Assembly: GCF_001625305.1 (NCBI RefSeq)
Contig: NW_017802935.1
Location: 98,652-162,651, forward strand
From: Branchiostoma belcheri
Lineage: Eukaryota > Chordata > Leptocardii > Amphioxiformes > Branchiostomatidae
DNA: 64,000 nucleotides
Direction: 5' to 3'
Each line of letters opens with the position of its first letter. Position 1 is the stretch's first letter. Both the position numbers and the translations under genes were made by a program. A model generated the notes under the pieces. It saw only the letters and a program-made list of their open reading frames with translations. It made no database searches and was not told the origin of the DNA. Below, in pieces: positions 1 to 10,520 of the stretch.

Positions 1-72
1 CATTTAAAGATATGGCAGGAGGAGGAGAAGGAGGAGGAGAAGGAGAAGAAACATCAGAAAAAGCAATATGGT

Positions 73-101
73 TTCACCACACCACTTCGTGGTGTGGTGA
101 A
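73..101. repeat. Perfect 13-bp hairpin
   Basis: TTCACCACACCAC is followed by a 3-base loop and its exact complement. It sits next to a purine-rich tract (12-60) and has no visible gene context. It may be the edge of a foldback element cut by the window start. Confidence 0.6.
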
Positions 102-360
102 CCCATAATAAACGAAAAATACGCAAATGAGCAGAAAGTAAATACACGAACAGAAATGCCCCTGCAGTTCCAGAACAAGCTGCCAGGGGAAAAGCTATCT
201 GTACCACCAAAAAATAAAGGCCATAGCATGTCCAAGACAAAAGACACAAAAACATTCTACTGTAGTACCCAGGAAAGCCATAAGGAGGCCCATAAACTAC
301 AGTGCCATTGCTCATCCCAAGACCTACCTACATACCAAATATCATCAGGATCCATTCAGG

Positions 361-383
361 CCTACACACATACACACTCACAC

Positions 384-430
<47 letters not shown>

Positions 431-464
431 TGTATACACACACATACACACACACATACATATA
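361..464. repeat. CA-rich microsatellite
   Basis: Mainly (CA)n with scattered ATA interruptions. It abuts the inverted-repeat element at 465-609. All open frames here are low complexity. Confidence 0.9.
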
Positions 465-609
465 GAATACAACACGGGGTATTCCGTATTGCCCGAGGTA
501 CCAGCCCGACCGCGCGTCGGATCGCCCGACGGCCGAAGGCCGGAGGGAGATCCAAATCGGCGGGAGGGCTGGGACCGAGGGCGATGCGGAATACACCGTG
601 TTGTATTTT
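465..609. mobile_element. Short foldback element with about 45-bp imperfect inverted ends
   Basis: The left end GAATACAACACGGGGTATTC and the inverse of the right end (AAATACAACACGGTGTATTC) pair over about 45 bp, with a GC-rich centre. No coding capacity is seen. The left side abuts a CA repeat. It is most simply a non-autonomous DNA element; the superfamily was not identified. Confidence 0.6.
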
Positions 610-902
610 ATTTATGTCATACCCACCCACGAAAACACGCCTTTCAATGCGAAATGAGCAAAAAATTGGTGTCCCTAATCCCCAAAAACGCAACAACATC
701 AATTCCAACGTCCGAATTTTGCACTCGAATTTTTGAAAGCGTTGCACACGGTTAGGGCGAAACGCGTTCGAATCGTTCTGTGGAACATTTGGAAGGCCCG
801 GGCCGTACGCGTTAAGAACCCCCGGGCCGTACCGCTAGTTATCACACGGGCCGGAACCCCCGTATCGAATGTAATCGCGGCCCAGGTAGGACATAAATAC
901 AT

Positions 903-907
903 GTATA

Positions 908-954
<47 letters not shown>
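903..954. repeat. CA microsatellite
   Basis: Nearly pure (CA)n located just beyond the 5' splice site of the last visible exon of the minus-strand SHFRGG gene, so it lies inside that intron. Confidence 0.9.
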
Positions 955-957
<3 letters not shown>

Positions 958-964
958 CACCTAC

Positions 965-3900
965 CGTCGACCAGGAACTGCACAGGCACCCTGCTGAGTC
1001 CGGACCCGGCTGTTCTTGGCGCTCCCGGCGGATAGTCTTCCAGGGTCAAGGCTATGGCGTACCAGCCGGGCGTCAGCATGCCGTGCGACGTGTTGTACGA
1101 AATCTCACAGGTGTCCTATAGTGTAAGTACAGGGTTAGTGTTAGTGTTAGTGTTAGTGTTAGTGTTAGTGTTAGTGTTAGTGTTAGGGCTAGGGTTAGGG
1201 TTAGGGTTAGGGTTAGGGTAGGGTTAGCGCTATGGCGTACCAGCCAGGCGTCAGCATGCCGTGGGACGTGTTGTACGAGATCTCACAGGTGTCCTATAGT
1301 GTAAGTACAGGGTTAGTGTTAGGGTTAGGGCTAGGGCTAGGGCTAGGGCTAGGGTTAAGGTTAGGGTTAGGGTTAGGGTTAGGGTTAAGGTTAAGGTTAA
1401 GGTTAGGGTTAGGGTTAGGACTAGGGCTAGGACTAGGACTAGGACTAGGACTAGGGCTAGGGTTAGGGTTAGGGTCAGGGTTAGGGCTAAGGGTTAGTGT
1501 TAGGGTTAGTGTTAGGGCTATGGCTATGGCTAGGGCTAGGGCTAGGGTTAGGGTTAGGACTAGGGCTAGGGCTAGGGCTAGGGCTAGGGCTAGGGTTAGG
1601 GTTAGGGTCAGGGCTAGGGCTAAGGGTTAGTGTTAGGGTTAGTGTTAGGGCTAGGGCTAGGGCTAGGGCTAGGGTTAAGGTTAGGGTTAGGGTTAAGGTT
1701 AGGGTTAGGGTTAGGGTTAGGGTTAGGACTAGGGCTAGGGCTAGGGCTAGGGTTAGGGTCAGGGTTAGGGCTAAGGGTTAGTGTTAGGGTTAGTGTTAGG
1801 GCTAGGGCTATGGCTAGGGCTAGGGCTAGGGCTAGGGCTAGGGTTAGGGTTAGGGTTAGGACTAGGGCTAGGGTTAGGGTTAGGGCTAGGGCTAAGGGTT
1901 AGTGTTAGGGTTAGTGTTAGGGCTAGGGCTAGGGCTAGGACTAGGGTTAGGGTTAGGGTTAGGAATCCGAGTCCGGAATCGTGACGGAGACGCTTCCGAG
2001 CGAATCCGGAAAAAATGACTGGGATACAAAAAAAAAGACTATCGTGCATGGAAAGGCGTCGGTTTTGTGGGAAAGAACGTCATGATTATTTCATTTTACC
2101 TCATCCAGGTGTGAGAAGGGCAGTGGGTCGCAGGCCTCCCCGCACTCATGGAACACGGAGGAGTAGTAACACTTCACGGTGTCGCCGTCTGAGTCTTCGG
2201 TCGGGATCCGGACTACGGCGTCACAGCTGCTCTGGATCCTACAGGGCAGGACGGTTGAATTGTGTGTGAGACGGAATTTTAGGACGAATTACGATTAAAT
2301 GAACTGAATACGTTCAGGTGCAGCCTCGTTGTACGAACGTAAACGAAAGACATTCTTAGGATAGTCGTGCAAATTCCGTACTGAACATTGATCCTCGTTG
2401 GCGGTTGGTTCACCAAATACGTACAACCCTACGACGAATTTGACCGTACTTTATATTGTGTACTGCAGTATGCCAGAGTCTTAAGTCTATAAGACTCTTA
2501 CCTTTGGCCCAAAACATTAACCTGTACTAAAAGCATTTCCCCATGTGTGAACATGTTTTAGCTCCGGATCTGACGTGACTTCCCCACAAGCAAACGGAGG
2601 GACGGGTCCTGATGTCAGCCCTGGTCCTGTTAGTTTACATTGTAAAACCCTGTGCGTGTACTGACGGGGAGAGAAAACACAACATTTTAGCCCTTACCTG
2701 TGTATAGCCGAGCTGGCAGTGATGGGAGAGGAGTTGGGTCGGCCGGTGTCGCCTCTCACGCCGATGTCGAACTGAGTCCTGACCTGCCAGTCTGGATCGT
2801 GGGTGCCGCCTCCGGGACGGAGGACGGAGATCCAACAGCAGCCGTCAAAGCTGTGGTGAAAGGTGAAAATGAGTACCTAGCTTCGGTTAGGGACGGCTGT
2901 TTCATCCAGAACCGTGTTTTATCCAGAACTATGCTCAGGCTCAGTTCTGGACAGTCTAGGCTTATCCAGAGTCGTGCCTGGGACAAATCTACGTCCAGAA
3001 CCGTGCCTGGTCCTAACCCTATGTCAGGCATGGAACTAGACAGGCACGGTTCTGGATAGTCCAGGCGAACAGCTGTTGTCCAGGCGTCCGTCATACATCC
3101 GTATGGCCTTACGCAGCTTCTTCTTGCTGTACAGAACTGGTGTACATGTGTTACTCCTAGGACTCGGAGGTTTATCGGTTATGCGAAACAAATAAACAAA
3201 CAAGTAGGTATCATCAACGAGTTAACGTAACATCACCTGACGGTGTATGTCCCGTTGGCCGCGGTTACGTTGCTGACCGTGGTTGCGTTGCGCAGGTTGA
3301 CCGTGAGTGTGTTAACGCCCTGTTGCCAGTCCTCCTGCACGCTGTATCAATCAAATGGTATTTCTATCATGAAAGTTCATCTGTGTTGGTAGTTACATGT
3401 TTAAAGTTTAAACTTTTGGTCTAACACAAAAAATTCTCTCACCTAGAGACTGAACAAGACTATTTCTTGAGAGGGGTGAAGGAAGCCATTTACATCAGGG
3501 CTCATCACCCTTCATTGAACCGCGACGGGGGCCGACATCGTCTACCAGATACCTTTGACCCAGTGTTGACGTCACACTTCACGTGACAAGTTTCGTGACA
3601 AGCTTCACTGGGTCAGTCTACTGAGGAAGACCAGAGTGACTGGTCGAAAGCTCTAGGTGAGATAATTTTTTTGTGTTGGACCAAAAGTTTAAACTTTAAA
3701 CAAATGGTATTTCATTAATAAAAACAAGGACCTTGCAGCCAACGGTTGAATTACGCCCTGCTGTACAACGATATTCATTTACACAAACATTAACACAAAT
3801 ATCTAGATCAATAGAATACACAAAGTCTTTGGCATGCAACATCCATGATGGATGTCAATAAGACAAACAATGACTGTTCAAGAGGTAAGTCATGAATGCT

Positions 3901-5115
3901 ACTCTGTTTATAACACTCTGTTCTACACCCTGGTTTTACATTTGGTGAGACTCAGTTGGTTACTGGAGCGAGTGGTGCGCTCAGTTGTGGTGCCCCTCCT
4001 TGTTGCGGTAGCCAGTGTTGGAAGCTAGTCTCCACCAGACTTCTTTGCGGGCTGAATAAATCGTAGAAATCGGCCTAAAAAGGGCAAATGGAGCTTCTCT
4101 GGCCGGCTACCTTCTCATGCCAATATCTACGATTTATTCAGCCCGCAAAAGAAGTCTGGTGGAGACTAATTGGAAGTCCTTCGAACGGAGAACTTTGCTA
4201 GCAAAATTCAGGCAAAGTACCTGTAGTCGGTACAGTAGAAGCTTGCGGGGATCCTGCCGTTAGGAGTGTTCCACGTCCCCTCCCCGCTCATCAGCTCGTT
4301 GTTGTCGATCGCGTGCTGGTCGCACTCGCCAGCGTTACTGGACAGCCGCCAGCCCATGCGGTAGTTACAGTGGACCTAAGCCGGTTAAGAACAAGATGGT
4401 AAGGTGGTCTTGTATTTTGGGTTATTGACTTGGAATCTAAAGGTTCTGGGTTCGAATCTCTAGCAGGTCGAATGTTGCGCCCCTGGGAAAGTTCTTTACA
4501 TCTCAGCCATACCTAGAAGAGGAATTTGAAGAACCCACCACATTAAAGTGAAGATGGATAGCCCTTATTTTTTTTATTGTACAGTCATGCAAAGGTAATA
4601 CTAACGTACTTATACATTGACAAGACTTATGATACTGATCTAAAACATAGGTTCTAATTATAAAACCACTCTAATACAACGGTTTGGCTTCTTCTCATCT
4701 CTTGTTATGCTGGATATACATGCATAGGTTGAGATGGTGGCGTAGGTTGAGTAACATAGCCTGATTAAAACGCACACGAAATGTTAGATGTGTGGTTGTG
4801 CGTTGTGACAGCTACTTTGTTGTTTGGTGATGGCGGTTATGAAGAACAAAGCATCTAATTGATTGAAACTTATTTTCCCTATGGGTTAAGAATAAGAGAT
4901 GCCATCAAAACCTACAGATACCATTTAACTAGTTTAACTTTTATTAGGAAGGCCTGGTGGAGGCTACACCCTTGTATCTGTATTGTAAAAAGTCTTACCA
5001 GGTCCGTGTCGTCCATGTCAGGTGTACAGGAGATGGTCCCGCCCCGGAAGTGGGACGCGTCCACAGACGCAGCTGCCAGGAGGGCGACGAAGACGGCAAC
5101 GCTTGGTCCCAACAT
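965..5115 (-). CDS. Secreted Cys-rich SHFRGG-type protein, 5' six exons (3' end outside window)
   Basis: Six exons join in phase on the minus strand: 5115-4999, 4375-4221, 3341-3237, 2850-2698, 2238-2100 and 1115-965, giving 273 residues before the sequence runs off the left edge. The start is the ATG at 5115, followed by a hydrophobic signal peptide (about residues 1-20, ending ASVDA) and the mature start SHFRGG. Later exons give CNYRMGW, a Cys-Cys-Trp-Ile core, a DTGRPNSSP motif, an acidic DSDGDTVKCYY stretch and a conserved GWYAIALTLEDY block. There are many cysteines and several N-x-S/T sequons, as in an extracellular protein. From memory, proteins with this HFRGG N-terminus occur in cnidarians, molluscs and amphioxus, often before other extracellular modules; I know no assigned function. 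All splice sites are GT-AG. The exon at 965-1115 borders the telomere-like array. Exon joining is solid; function is unknown. Confidence 0.8.
1131..1962. repeat. Degenerate telomere-like TTAGGG minisatellite
   Basis: About 800 bases of hexamers TTAGGG, CTAGGG, TTAGTG, TTAAGG and TAGGAC. A segment beginning GGGCTAAGGGTTAGTGTTAG recurs near 1485, 1618, 1768 and 1889, so there is a higher-order period of roughly 115-150 bp. The array lies in the intron between the 2100-2238 and 965-1115 exons of the SHFRGG gene and is interrupted at 1226-1290 by a copy of exon sequence. The Leu-Gly and Arg-Val open frames here are repeat artefacts. Confidence 0.9.
1226..1290 (-). repeat. Partial duplicate of SHFRGG exon with its 3' splice site
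   Basis: This nearly repeats 1045-1125: the splice acceptor CTATAG and the codons for DTCEISYNTSHGMLTPGWYAIALTL. It then breaks into the hexamer array, so it has an acceptor but no proper donor. It reads as a pseudo-exon produced with array expansion. Confidence 0.85.
2905..3063. repeat. Dispersed palindromic repeat (copy 1)
   Basis: Contains TCCAGAACCGTGCCTG and the inverse CAGGCACGGTTCTGGATA, with further half-copies between. Two related copies lie at 5207-5335 and 7544-7665. Probably a non-autonomous foldback element. Confidence 0.6.
3388..3715. mobile_element. Foldback repeat carrying a hammerhead-like core
   Basis: The ends are inverted: a left arm around TTTAAACTTTTGGTC followed by a CTCTCACCTAG box, and a right arm with CTAGGTGAGA followed by GACCAAAAGTTTAAACTTTA. 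The same family is at 12280-12505. The right arm carries the ribozyme core at 3621-3653. No reverse transcriptase is visible. Confidence 0.65.
3621..3653 (+). ncRNA. Hammerhead ribozyme core (candidate)
   Basis: The order is CTGAGGA, then stem II GACCAG/CTGGTC around loop AGTGA, then GAAA, then GCTC. This matches the hammerhead layout CUGANGA, stem II, GAAA, short stem III, NUH. Hammerheads with very short stem III are reported in Penelope-like elements. Stem I was not convincingly drawn. Confidence 0.55.
4026..4168. mobile_element. 143-bp MITE with about 38-bp inverted ends
   Basis: TAGTCTCCACCAGACTTC at the left and its complement at the right, extending through AATAAATCGTAGA. TTGGAAG occurs on both outer sides and is a likely 7-base target duplication. 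It sits in intron 2 of the SHFRGG gene. Confidence 0.75.
4400..4560 (+). mobile_element. tRNA-derived SINE fragment
   Basis: A B-box-like GGGTTCGAATCTC at about 4448 is followed by a SINE-body-like stretch resembling the other SINEs in this window (a CCTGGGAAAG block). The A box is degenerate, so it is an old copy. Confidence 0.5.
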
Positions 5116-5206
5116 GGTGATATCCTTCTATTTAAAAAAAAGTAGAAACAGAAGACTCGTCAACATGGTTTGTTTCATACAGCTGTTTGCATGGTCAGTC
5201 GCATGC

Positions 5207-5335
5207 TGTATCCAGAAGCGAGCCTATCTAGTTCTATGTCTGAAAGGTTAGGGTCAGGATCAGGCACGGTTGTGGAAAGTCTCCGCATGCATAGATTTGC
5301 CCCAGGCACGGTTCTATCCAGAACCTTGAACTATA
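5207..5335. repeat. Dispersed palindromic repeat (copy 2)
   Basis: Same family as 2905-3063: ATCCAGAA, CAGGCACGGTT and CCAGGCACGGTTCTATCC. It lies just upstream of the SHFRGG start codon, within the likely 5' region of that gene. Confidence 0.55.
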
Positions 5336-5734
5336 AACGACAGGTAGACCATCGTCCACAGGTCAGAAAACTTGTCGAAACGTGGCGTCTTTTTTTGAAG
5401 ATCACAACTAGTTCCCACTTACGTATTGCATGTCCAACTTGCGAGGGTTGCAAAGAACTTGTGAGGAATAATTCCTACGTTGGATAATGAAAGAGTCTCA
5501 TTCACTCTGACATTGTCACGGTCGTGTTTGCCGACACGTGTGTCAGTATGCATATTCACGCGGCACATAACGTAACTAAAGACCTGGTTGTTTGCGGAAA
5601 GGGCGTCAACTTAAAAGTTGTTCAAAAGTTCTCATTGACATACTGTCAAAAAAATCACCCAAAAGGAACTTTTAAAAGCTGTATTGCGTCAATGAATCGT
5701 TAAACATCCAGGTAATGAGATACTCACAGAAACA

Positions 5735-5834
5735 GTTACTCAAGCAACTGGATAGATTTTACAAACTGTCGAAAAGTATTGGATGCTACTTTAAACGTCT
5801 GACATTTTTGCAAAATCTATCCAGTTGCTTGAGT
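5735..5834. mobile_element. Foldback element with 24-bp arms
   Basis: ACTCAAGCAACTGGATAGAT is repeated in inverse at the right arm. The preceding AACATCCAGGTAATGAGATAC resembles the flank of the foldback at 13296, so both probably belong to one class. Confidence 0.65.
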
Positions 5835-6206
5835 TTCAAGTTTATTTATTTCACCAGGGCATACCTCAGATCAGTTGATCTGATTTTCAGGTATCCCTGG
5901 GCACACATTAAAAATAACATTACACAAGTTCAACGCAACAATATACAACAAATATTACAAACATTTACATATTATACAAAACAATCACAGTATACAATAT
6001 AGGCACATTTCATCTGCGGTCATCTACAGTCCGTCTTTAAATGCTGACGTTGCTGTCAGTTGCCGCTGGTCAGCAGCAAGACTGTTCCACAGGACAGGCC
6101 CTTGGTACTGCAGACTGCCCTTGAGAGATTCCACATGTGCTTTGGGAGTGAGCTTGAGCATGTGCTTGAGTAACTGTTTCCATGTGTATGCTCTAGCTTG
6201 TTTCAC
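5835..6206 (-). pseudogene. LINE reverse-transcriptase C-terminal remnant with 3' tail
   Basis: A minus-strand frame at 6206-6024 ends with a LINE-type C-terminus (YQGPVLWNSLAADQR, then FKDGL). The sequence after its stop down to 5835 looks like the element's 3'UTR; a piece of the same tail (TTTATTTATTTCACCAG) is at about 29725. It is 5' truncated and dead. Confidence 0.6.
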
Positions 6207-7543
6207 TCACACAAGCCCCGTTTTAATTGGGGAATAACAAACTAAAAAAAAGAAGGAAAACTAGACAGGAGGGACAAGATTTTTCTTAATTATTTTCTTT
6301 TTTTGTAGCTTTTTGACGTTTACTAAGACATAGAAAAAGGAAATAAGACAGAAAAGGGATGTGTCAAGCTACCCAACTCCAGTCCGACTTTCGACATTAT
6401 ACTATGCTGAGTCAACAGTTACATACAAGATACAACCGTACACTTGTGGCCCTTAATGTCCACTTTGAATAGTCGAATCAATTAGGGGACGTTTGCATTC
6501 AGTCACACAGACGTCTGCAACAACTACGCGGAAGAACTGCGTCAAGGTAAGTTGACAAACCGCCTTACGATAGCCGTTGCCATGGCGACTGTTGCTAGGA
6601 GGCCATTGCCGCCTGAAGGAACGCAGGTGACCTACTTGTAAGATCAAAAGCCAACACCTAGCTGTAGAACCATTACCGTTGCACCCCAGAACTTTAATTA
6701 TAAAACACTACTTTTATAATGTGCGAAGACATCATTGACGTCGTTGAGTTATAGCCAATTTAAGGCCCAACGTAGGAATTAACTTCAGTGTTATTCAAAC
6801 CGTGTCAATATACATGTACTTGCAAGGCAGTATGGACCATGCAGACGGAGGTTTCAAAATGCTCCAAAAGACAACGGCTAATCTGGCTATCTAAAAGAAC
6901 GAATAACAAATATGTACTCAATGCAAAATGAAAGAAATAAAACCACCTCGCCAACCAACGGTCCTTAACAACCAGCCGACAACGCATTATAACAAATGTA
7001 ACGTCACTACTACTACTACTGGTGGGGCACTGGTTTAATAAAGTTGCCATTGACATTCAATGTAATCACATTATTTCGTGGTCTACCGTGAGAAGCCAGT
7101 TGTCTCGCCCAGTTTCACACTGAGGAACGTAGCGGCATAAAATGATGTCGTACGAGGCGGTCACATTCGTCGTAGGCCGTCGTTAATCTCCAAGCAGATC
7201 CCTTTCGGTGGCAAAAAGATAGTATCAAATTGGCCAGGCAGTATCCATTAGCCAGAGACGCTCCGCGGCCACCGACGGGGGTCAGGACAAAAAAAAGGCC
7301 ATATATAAAAAGGTAACGATCATTCCCCTAAAACCTCTGCTTGGAGAGTAGGCCGTCGTAAGACTTTGACACCGTAAAAGTTTCAGGCTGAGGCTGTGAT
7401 GGAACAAATTTCGGACAAAAATCTAAGACAACCCTTTTCCGTAAGACATTTGTACGACATGATGAAAGACTATCCCAAGAATAATTTCTCAGTTTGCGAC
7501 GGAAGTTGTCTTTCGTACAACAAATGTGACTGGGATATCTGTA
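6207..7543. other. Intergenic stretch, no convincing gene
   Basis: No supported coding exon was found. The stretch at 6480-6546 ends in a strong plus-strand donor (AAG then GTAAGT) but has no recognisable protein or acceptor. An RFX-type site lies at 6576-6589. The rest is AT-rich and unassigned. Confidence 0.4.
6576..6589. promoter_or_regulatory. RFX X-box palindrome
   Basis: GTTGCCATGGCGAC is close to the X-box GTTGCCATGGCAAC. A second half site, GTTGCTAGG, follows immediately. Such sites bind RFX factors, often at ciliary gene promoters. No target gene is evident nearby. Confidence 0.45.
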
Positions 7544-7665
7544 TCGTATCCAGAACCGTGCCTGTCTAGTTCTAGTCCCGAATGGGTTAGGGTTAGGATC
7601 AAGCACGGTTCTGGATAATCTCTGTAGATTTACCCCAGGCACGGGCTATCTAGAACTGTGCCTAA
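7544..7665. repeat. Dispersed palindromic repeat (copy 3)
   Basis: GTATCCAGAACCGTGCCTGT at the left, CACGGTTCTGGATAAT in the middle and CCAGGCACGGGCTATCTAGA at the right, matching the family at 2905-3063. Confidence 0.6.
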
Positions 7666-7706
7666 GCAATTCTGGCTTACAACACGGACCTGTACTTCGA
7701 GCTTAC

Positions 7707-7785
7707 CTGTACTCCGGTGGAGTGAAGGGGTCTTGCGAGGTGCGAGTGTGGTCCCGGTTTGCAAGGGACTGGGCGTCGTCGCGCA
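7707..7785 (-). other. Possible isolated exon, minus strand
   Basis: An open stretch encoding roughly RDDAQSLANRDHTRTSQDPF ends at a good donor (AG then GTAAGC) and begins after a plausible acceptor. The GC content is higher than in the surroundings. No partner exons were found and the protein is not recognised, so this is weak. Confidence 0.25.
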
Positions 7786-8079
7786 CTTAGTCGTGATTTA
7801 GTACACTACAAAGAATGAATAAAGGGTCATTTCTCATCTTGTTCTCAATGCTCGCGCATTGTAAGTAAGCAAATACCAGATTATACCAGTCAAGTTTTTG
7901 TTTTCTCATCCTTCACGGTTCTTTTTGTTGTACGGTAGGCTAATTAGCGGGGAGGGAAACGTGACTCCATTTTGTGCGGGCAGACCGTGGTGAAGGTAAA
8001 CCGCTGGCTTATCAAGCTATGACGTCCCTCAGTCAGACAGCCGAAACGGCACGTTCTCGTGTAGTAACGTTTATATTGA

Positions 8080-8520
8080 ATCAGTGCCCACAGGCTCCTT
8101 GGAAATCGAAAAAGGGCGCCGGCGATATATGAAACTACCTGTGTCGAGGGGGATATGTAAATATTGCTCCTCAAATGCAGTGGAAGACGAAATTCATTTC
8201 ATCTCTAACTGTCCATTTTATGACGACATCAGAAAACAATCATTTACCACCGTGTCCAAAATGCTCCTTTACTTCCCCACCATTCCCTACCACGAAGAAA
8301 CAATTTTACTACTAAAATCAAAGAGCCCACATATAGAAGAAGTTGGTAAATTCGTCTTCCATTGCCTAAAAAGACGAAGTCAAACCCACTAAAACTACCA
8401 TGTATGTTGTAGAATATAATATAATGTTAGACGTAGATATAGTCTCACATACCACTGTATTTTCTTTCTCATGTTGTTTGTAACTGCAATTAGCCCTCGG
8501 GCATGTATTTACAATAAACT
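8080..8520 (+). pseudogene. LINE 3' end: Zn-knuckle C-terminus and tail
   Basis: The frame 8084-8392 has the LINE C-terminal zinc-knuckle layout C-x2-C, then EDEIHFI, then CPFYDDIR, ending CLKRRSQTH. The tail ATTAGCCCTCGGGCATG followed by AATAAA closes the element. Other 3' fragments of this family are at 24870-25078, 25350-25505 (inverted) and 30148-30265. The 5' part is missing. Confidence 0.7.
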
Positions 8521-8769
8521 TTCACATTATATTGAAACCACAGTGCATTTAAACGGACCTAGTTACTTTAGTAATTCTTTCCAAACAGAGTCAGAGGCTT
8601 AGGCTTCGGTTTATCATGTTTACCGAAGGAAAACATGATGTTTTTGCTCAGTTTCCTTCCTCTTCTTCTCCAAACACTAACCTCTGGCCTCGAGGACGAA
8701 TCTTGAAAAGAAAAGGGGGAGTAGTGTAACAGTGGGGGGTTCATAGGCGGCCGATGAGTCTAGACCTTT

Positions 8770-8960
8770 TCGGCCGAGTGGTTAGTTTGGCCTAGTGGCG
8801 TCGGAGTCTGAAGCTGGTGCTCGGGAGGTCGTGGGTTTGAACCCCGACCCGGGACCAGGGGTTTACATCTGTTTCTACTCACTCCTCCTGTTTCTTACAA
8901 CAGTACAAATGACAAGTGGAGCTTAGTGACAGGTATTGAAGTAGTGAGACTTGTGCTAGC
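8770..8960 (+). mobile_element. tRNA-derived SINE
   Basis: Starts GGCCGAGTGGTTAG (A-box type) and has a B-box-like GGGTTTGAACCCC near 8835, followed by a non-tRNA body. The fold is not that of an intact tRNA, and the head is extended. Confidence 0.6.
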
Positions 8961-9179
8961 TATTATTGTTTGAGTAATTAAGATATGTTAGGTTTTATTC
9001 GACATTAGGTCTTATTCAACAAATTTATTTTATTGTTTGTTATTTTCTTTATGTAGTTTGCCATACATTGTACCTTGTGCAATTGTCGTGCAATAAAGTT
9101 CTTCTTTACTCAAAGAGAAACAGAAGACATAATCTATCTGGACTTCAGTGCCATACTGATAGGCGGCGCTTTTAAACGA

Positions 9180-9287
9180 GATGACGTAATCATTACAGGT
9201 TCGAGTCGAAATCAAAATGGCGACAGGCTGACGAAGAGGAAACTGCAGCGTAATATTCAGACGTCAAATAATCCCAAATACTGCAAG
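9180..9287 (+). promoter_or_regulatory. RB1CC1: Candidate RB1CC1 promoter and non-coding first exon
   Basis: A CRE/ATF-type TGACGTAA (9182-9189) and a YY1-like AAAATGGCGAC (about 9215) precede a GC-richer stretch that ends in a good donor at 9287 (CTGCAAG then GTAGGAG). The ATG inside the YY1-like site opens only four codons. The next plus-strand gene is RB1CC1, whose start-codon exon begins at an acceptor (11236), so an upstream non-coding exon is required. The link is inferred from position and splice sites. Confidence 0.4.
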
Positions 9288-9914
9288 GTAGGAGATTCAC
9301 ATGTTAACAGCCGACTACAAGAAGATATCCGTAATGTTTTTGTCGAGTTGCGTCCCTATATGTACAATAGTTGGCGCAAAATCTGTAATTTCTGGTGTTG
9401 TGTTTACATAAGACCAGCTGGTAGATGTACCTTGAATATTGAAAATCATTATCAAATTTGACCTCGGCACTCGTAAACAAGGACCGTTTTCTAAAATAAC
9501 CTAGCCCTCTAATAGTCCAAGTGGTTAAGGCATGAAACTATGCAATGTCTTCAGTTGTATCGAGCCGTTTTCTTGGCTCAGGCGTGGTTATTATTCGGTA
9601 TTTTGTTTGGTATTTTTGTCTGTTTACGTCCGGTGTATGTTTTGACTGTAAGTAATTCAAAACACAGAGTACGTTCTGACTCAGCGACCAGCAAATGGTC
9701 ATTCGATTGACCAGCTTTCGATTGACCTGTTACTCCTGTATAACATCGCACAGCGAAATTCGGAAATAATTTGGAACACAAACGACACAAACATGCACGT
9801 TCTGTAAATTATTATTCTCCGCATATCAGTAGAATTATTTATTGGCTTTAGTACAACGTTTCACAAAGACTGCTACAAATACTCATATTTTCCACAAACT
9901 GTCAGAGATTGGAA

Positions 9915-10085
9915 CATTTTGCCCCAAGAGATAACTGATACTGCGGAACCCACGAAGTTCAACGCTGCAGTACTTCAACACCTTAAAGAAGCAGCAATAG
10001 CGCATCGCACAGCTCCCCTGCACGCTTTACCCCAATCTAGGGGTGTTGTGCAGAATCCGTACAAGACAAGACAAGACAAGACAAG
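9915..10085 (+). pseudogene. LINE C-terminal fragment with (ACAAG)n tail
   Basis: Encodes YSYFPQTVRDWNILPQEI, the usual C-terminus of L2/CR1-like reverse transcriptases. It ends in a short ACAAG pentamer run. Heavily 5' truncated. Confidence 0.7.
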
Positions 10086-10371
10086 ATCTAACGTTCGGGG
10101 ATTTTCTTATGTTTGCATCATCATGCTTAGTCATAGCCATATGCCATTATGTCTCACCTGAAAGTTTAATTATCTAACTAACCTTTCTGCCAGCAATTTT
10201 CAATCATTGCCCAACATTTGGCTTTAGTTTGGTTGGCCTGTGCTTGGTGATGACAACCTTGTCCCTTGTGTGTTGTTAAGGCACGAATCTATCATCCAAA
10301 AAACCCATTTAAGTTGGAATCGATTTCTAACTGCGAGACCATACGGTCCCTATCCATCCTTACAACTGGGG

Positions 10372-10520
10372 TCGTGTGGCGTAGCGGCAGAGCATTCGGC
10401 TCGGAAGCAAGAGGTCACGGGTTCGAATCCTGCTTTACACAATTTTCCTCACTTCACTCAGGTGAAAATGAGCATGCCAGAATGATCATTATCATGATCA
10501 TGGGCATTAGAGGAAAATAC
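10372..10520 (+). mobile_element. tRNA-derived SINE
   Basis: GTCGTGTGGCGTAGCGGCAG (A box TGGCGTAGCGG) and B box GGTTCGAATCC. It is the sense orientation of the family seen inverted near 25820, 36395, 51455 and 58895. Confidence 0.7.

Noticed and set aside
12..755. 247-aa frame rich in His-Thr
   Set aside because: It runs through a CA microsatellite and an inverted-repeat element; no conserved domain or splice logic.
1232..1984. Long Leu-Gly / Arg-Val open frames
   Set aside because: They are translations of the TTAGGG-like hexamer array, with no composition or start context of a real protein.
8770..8860. True tRNA gene
   Set aside because: Promoter boxes are present but the cloverleaf does not close and a SINE body follows; the same holds for 10372, 25820, 48545 and related copies.
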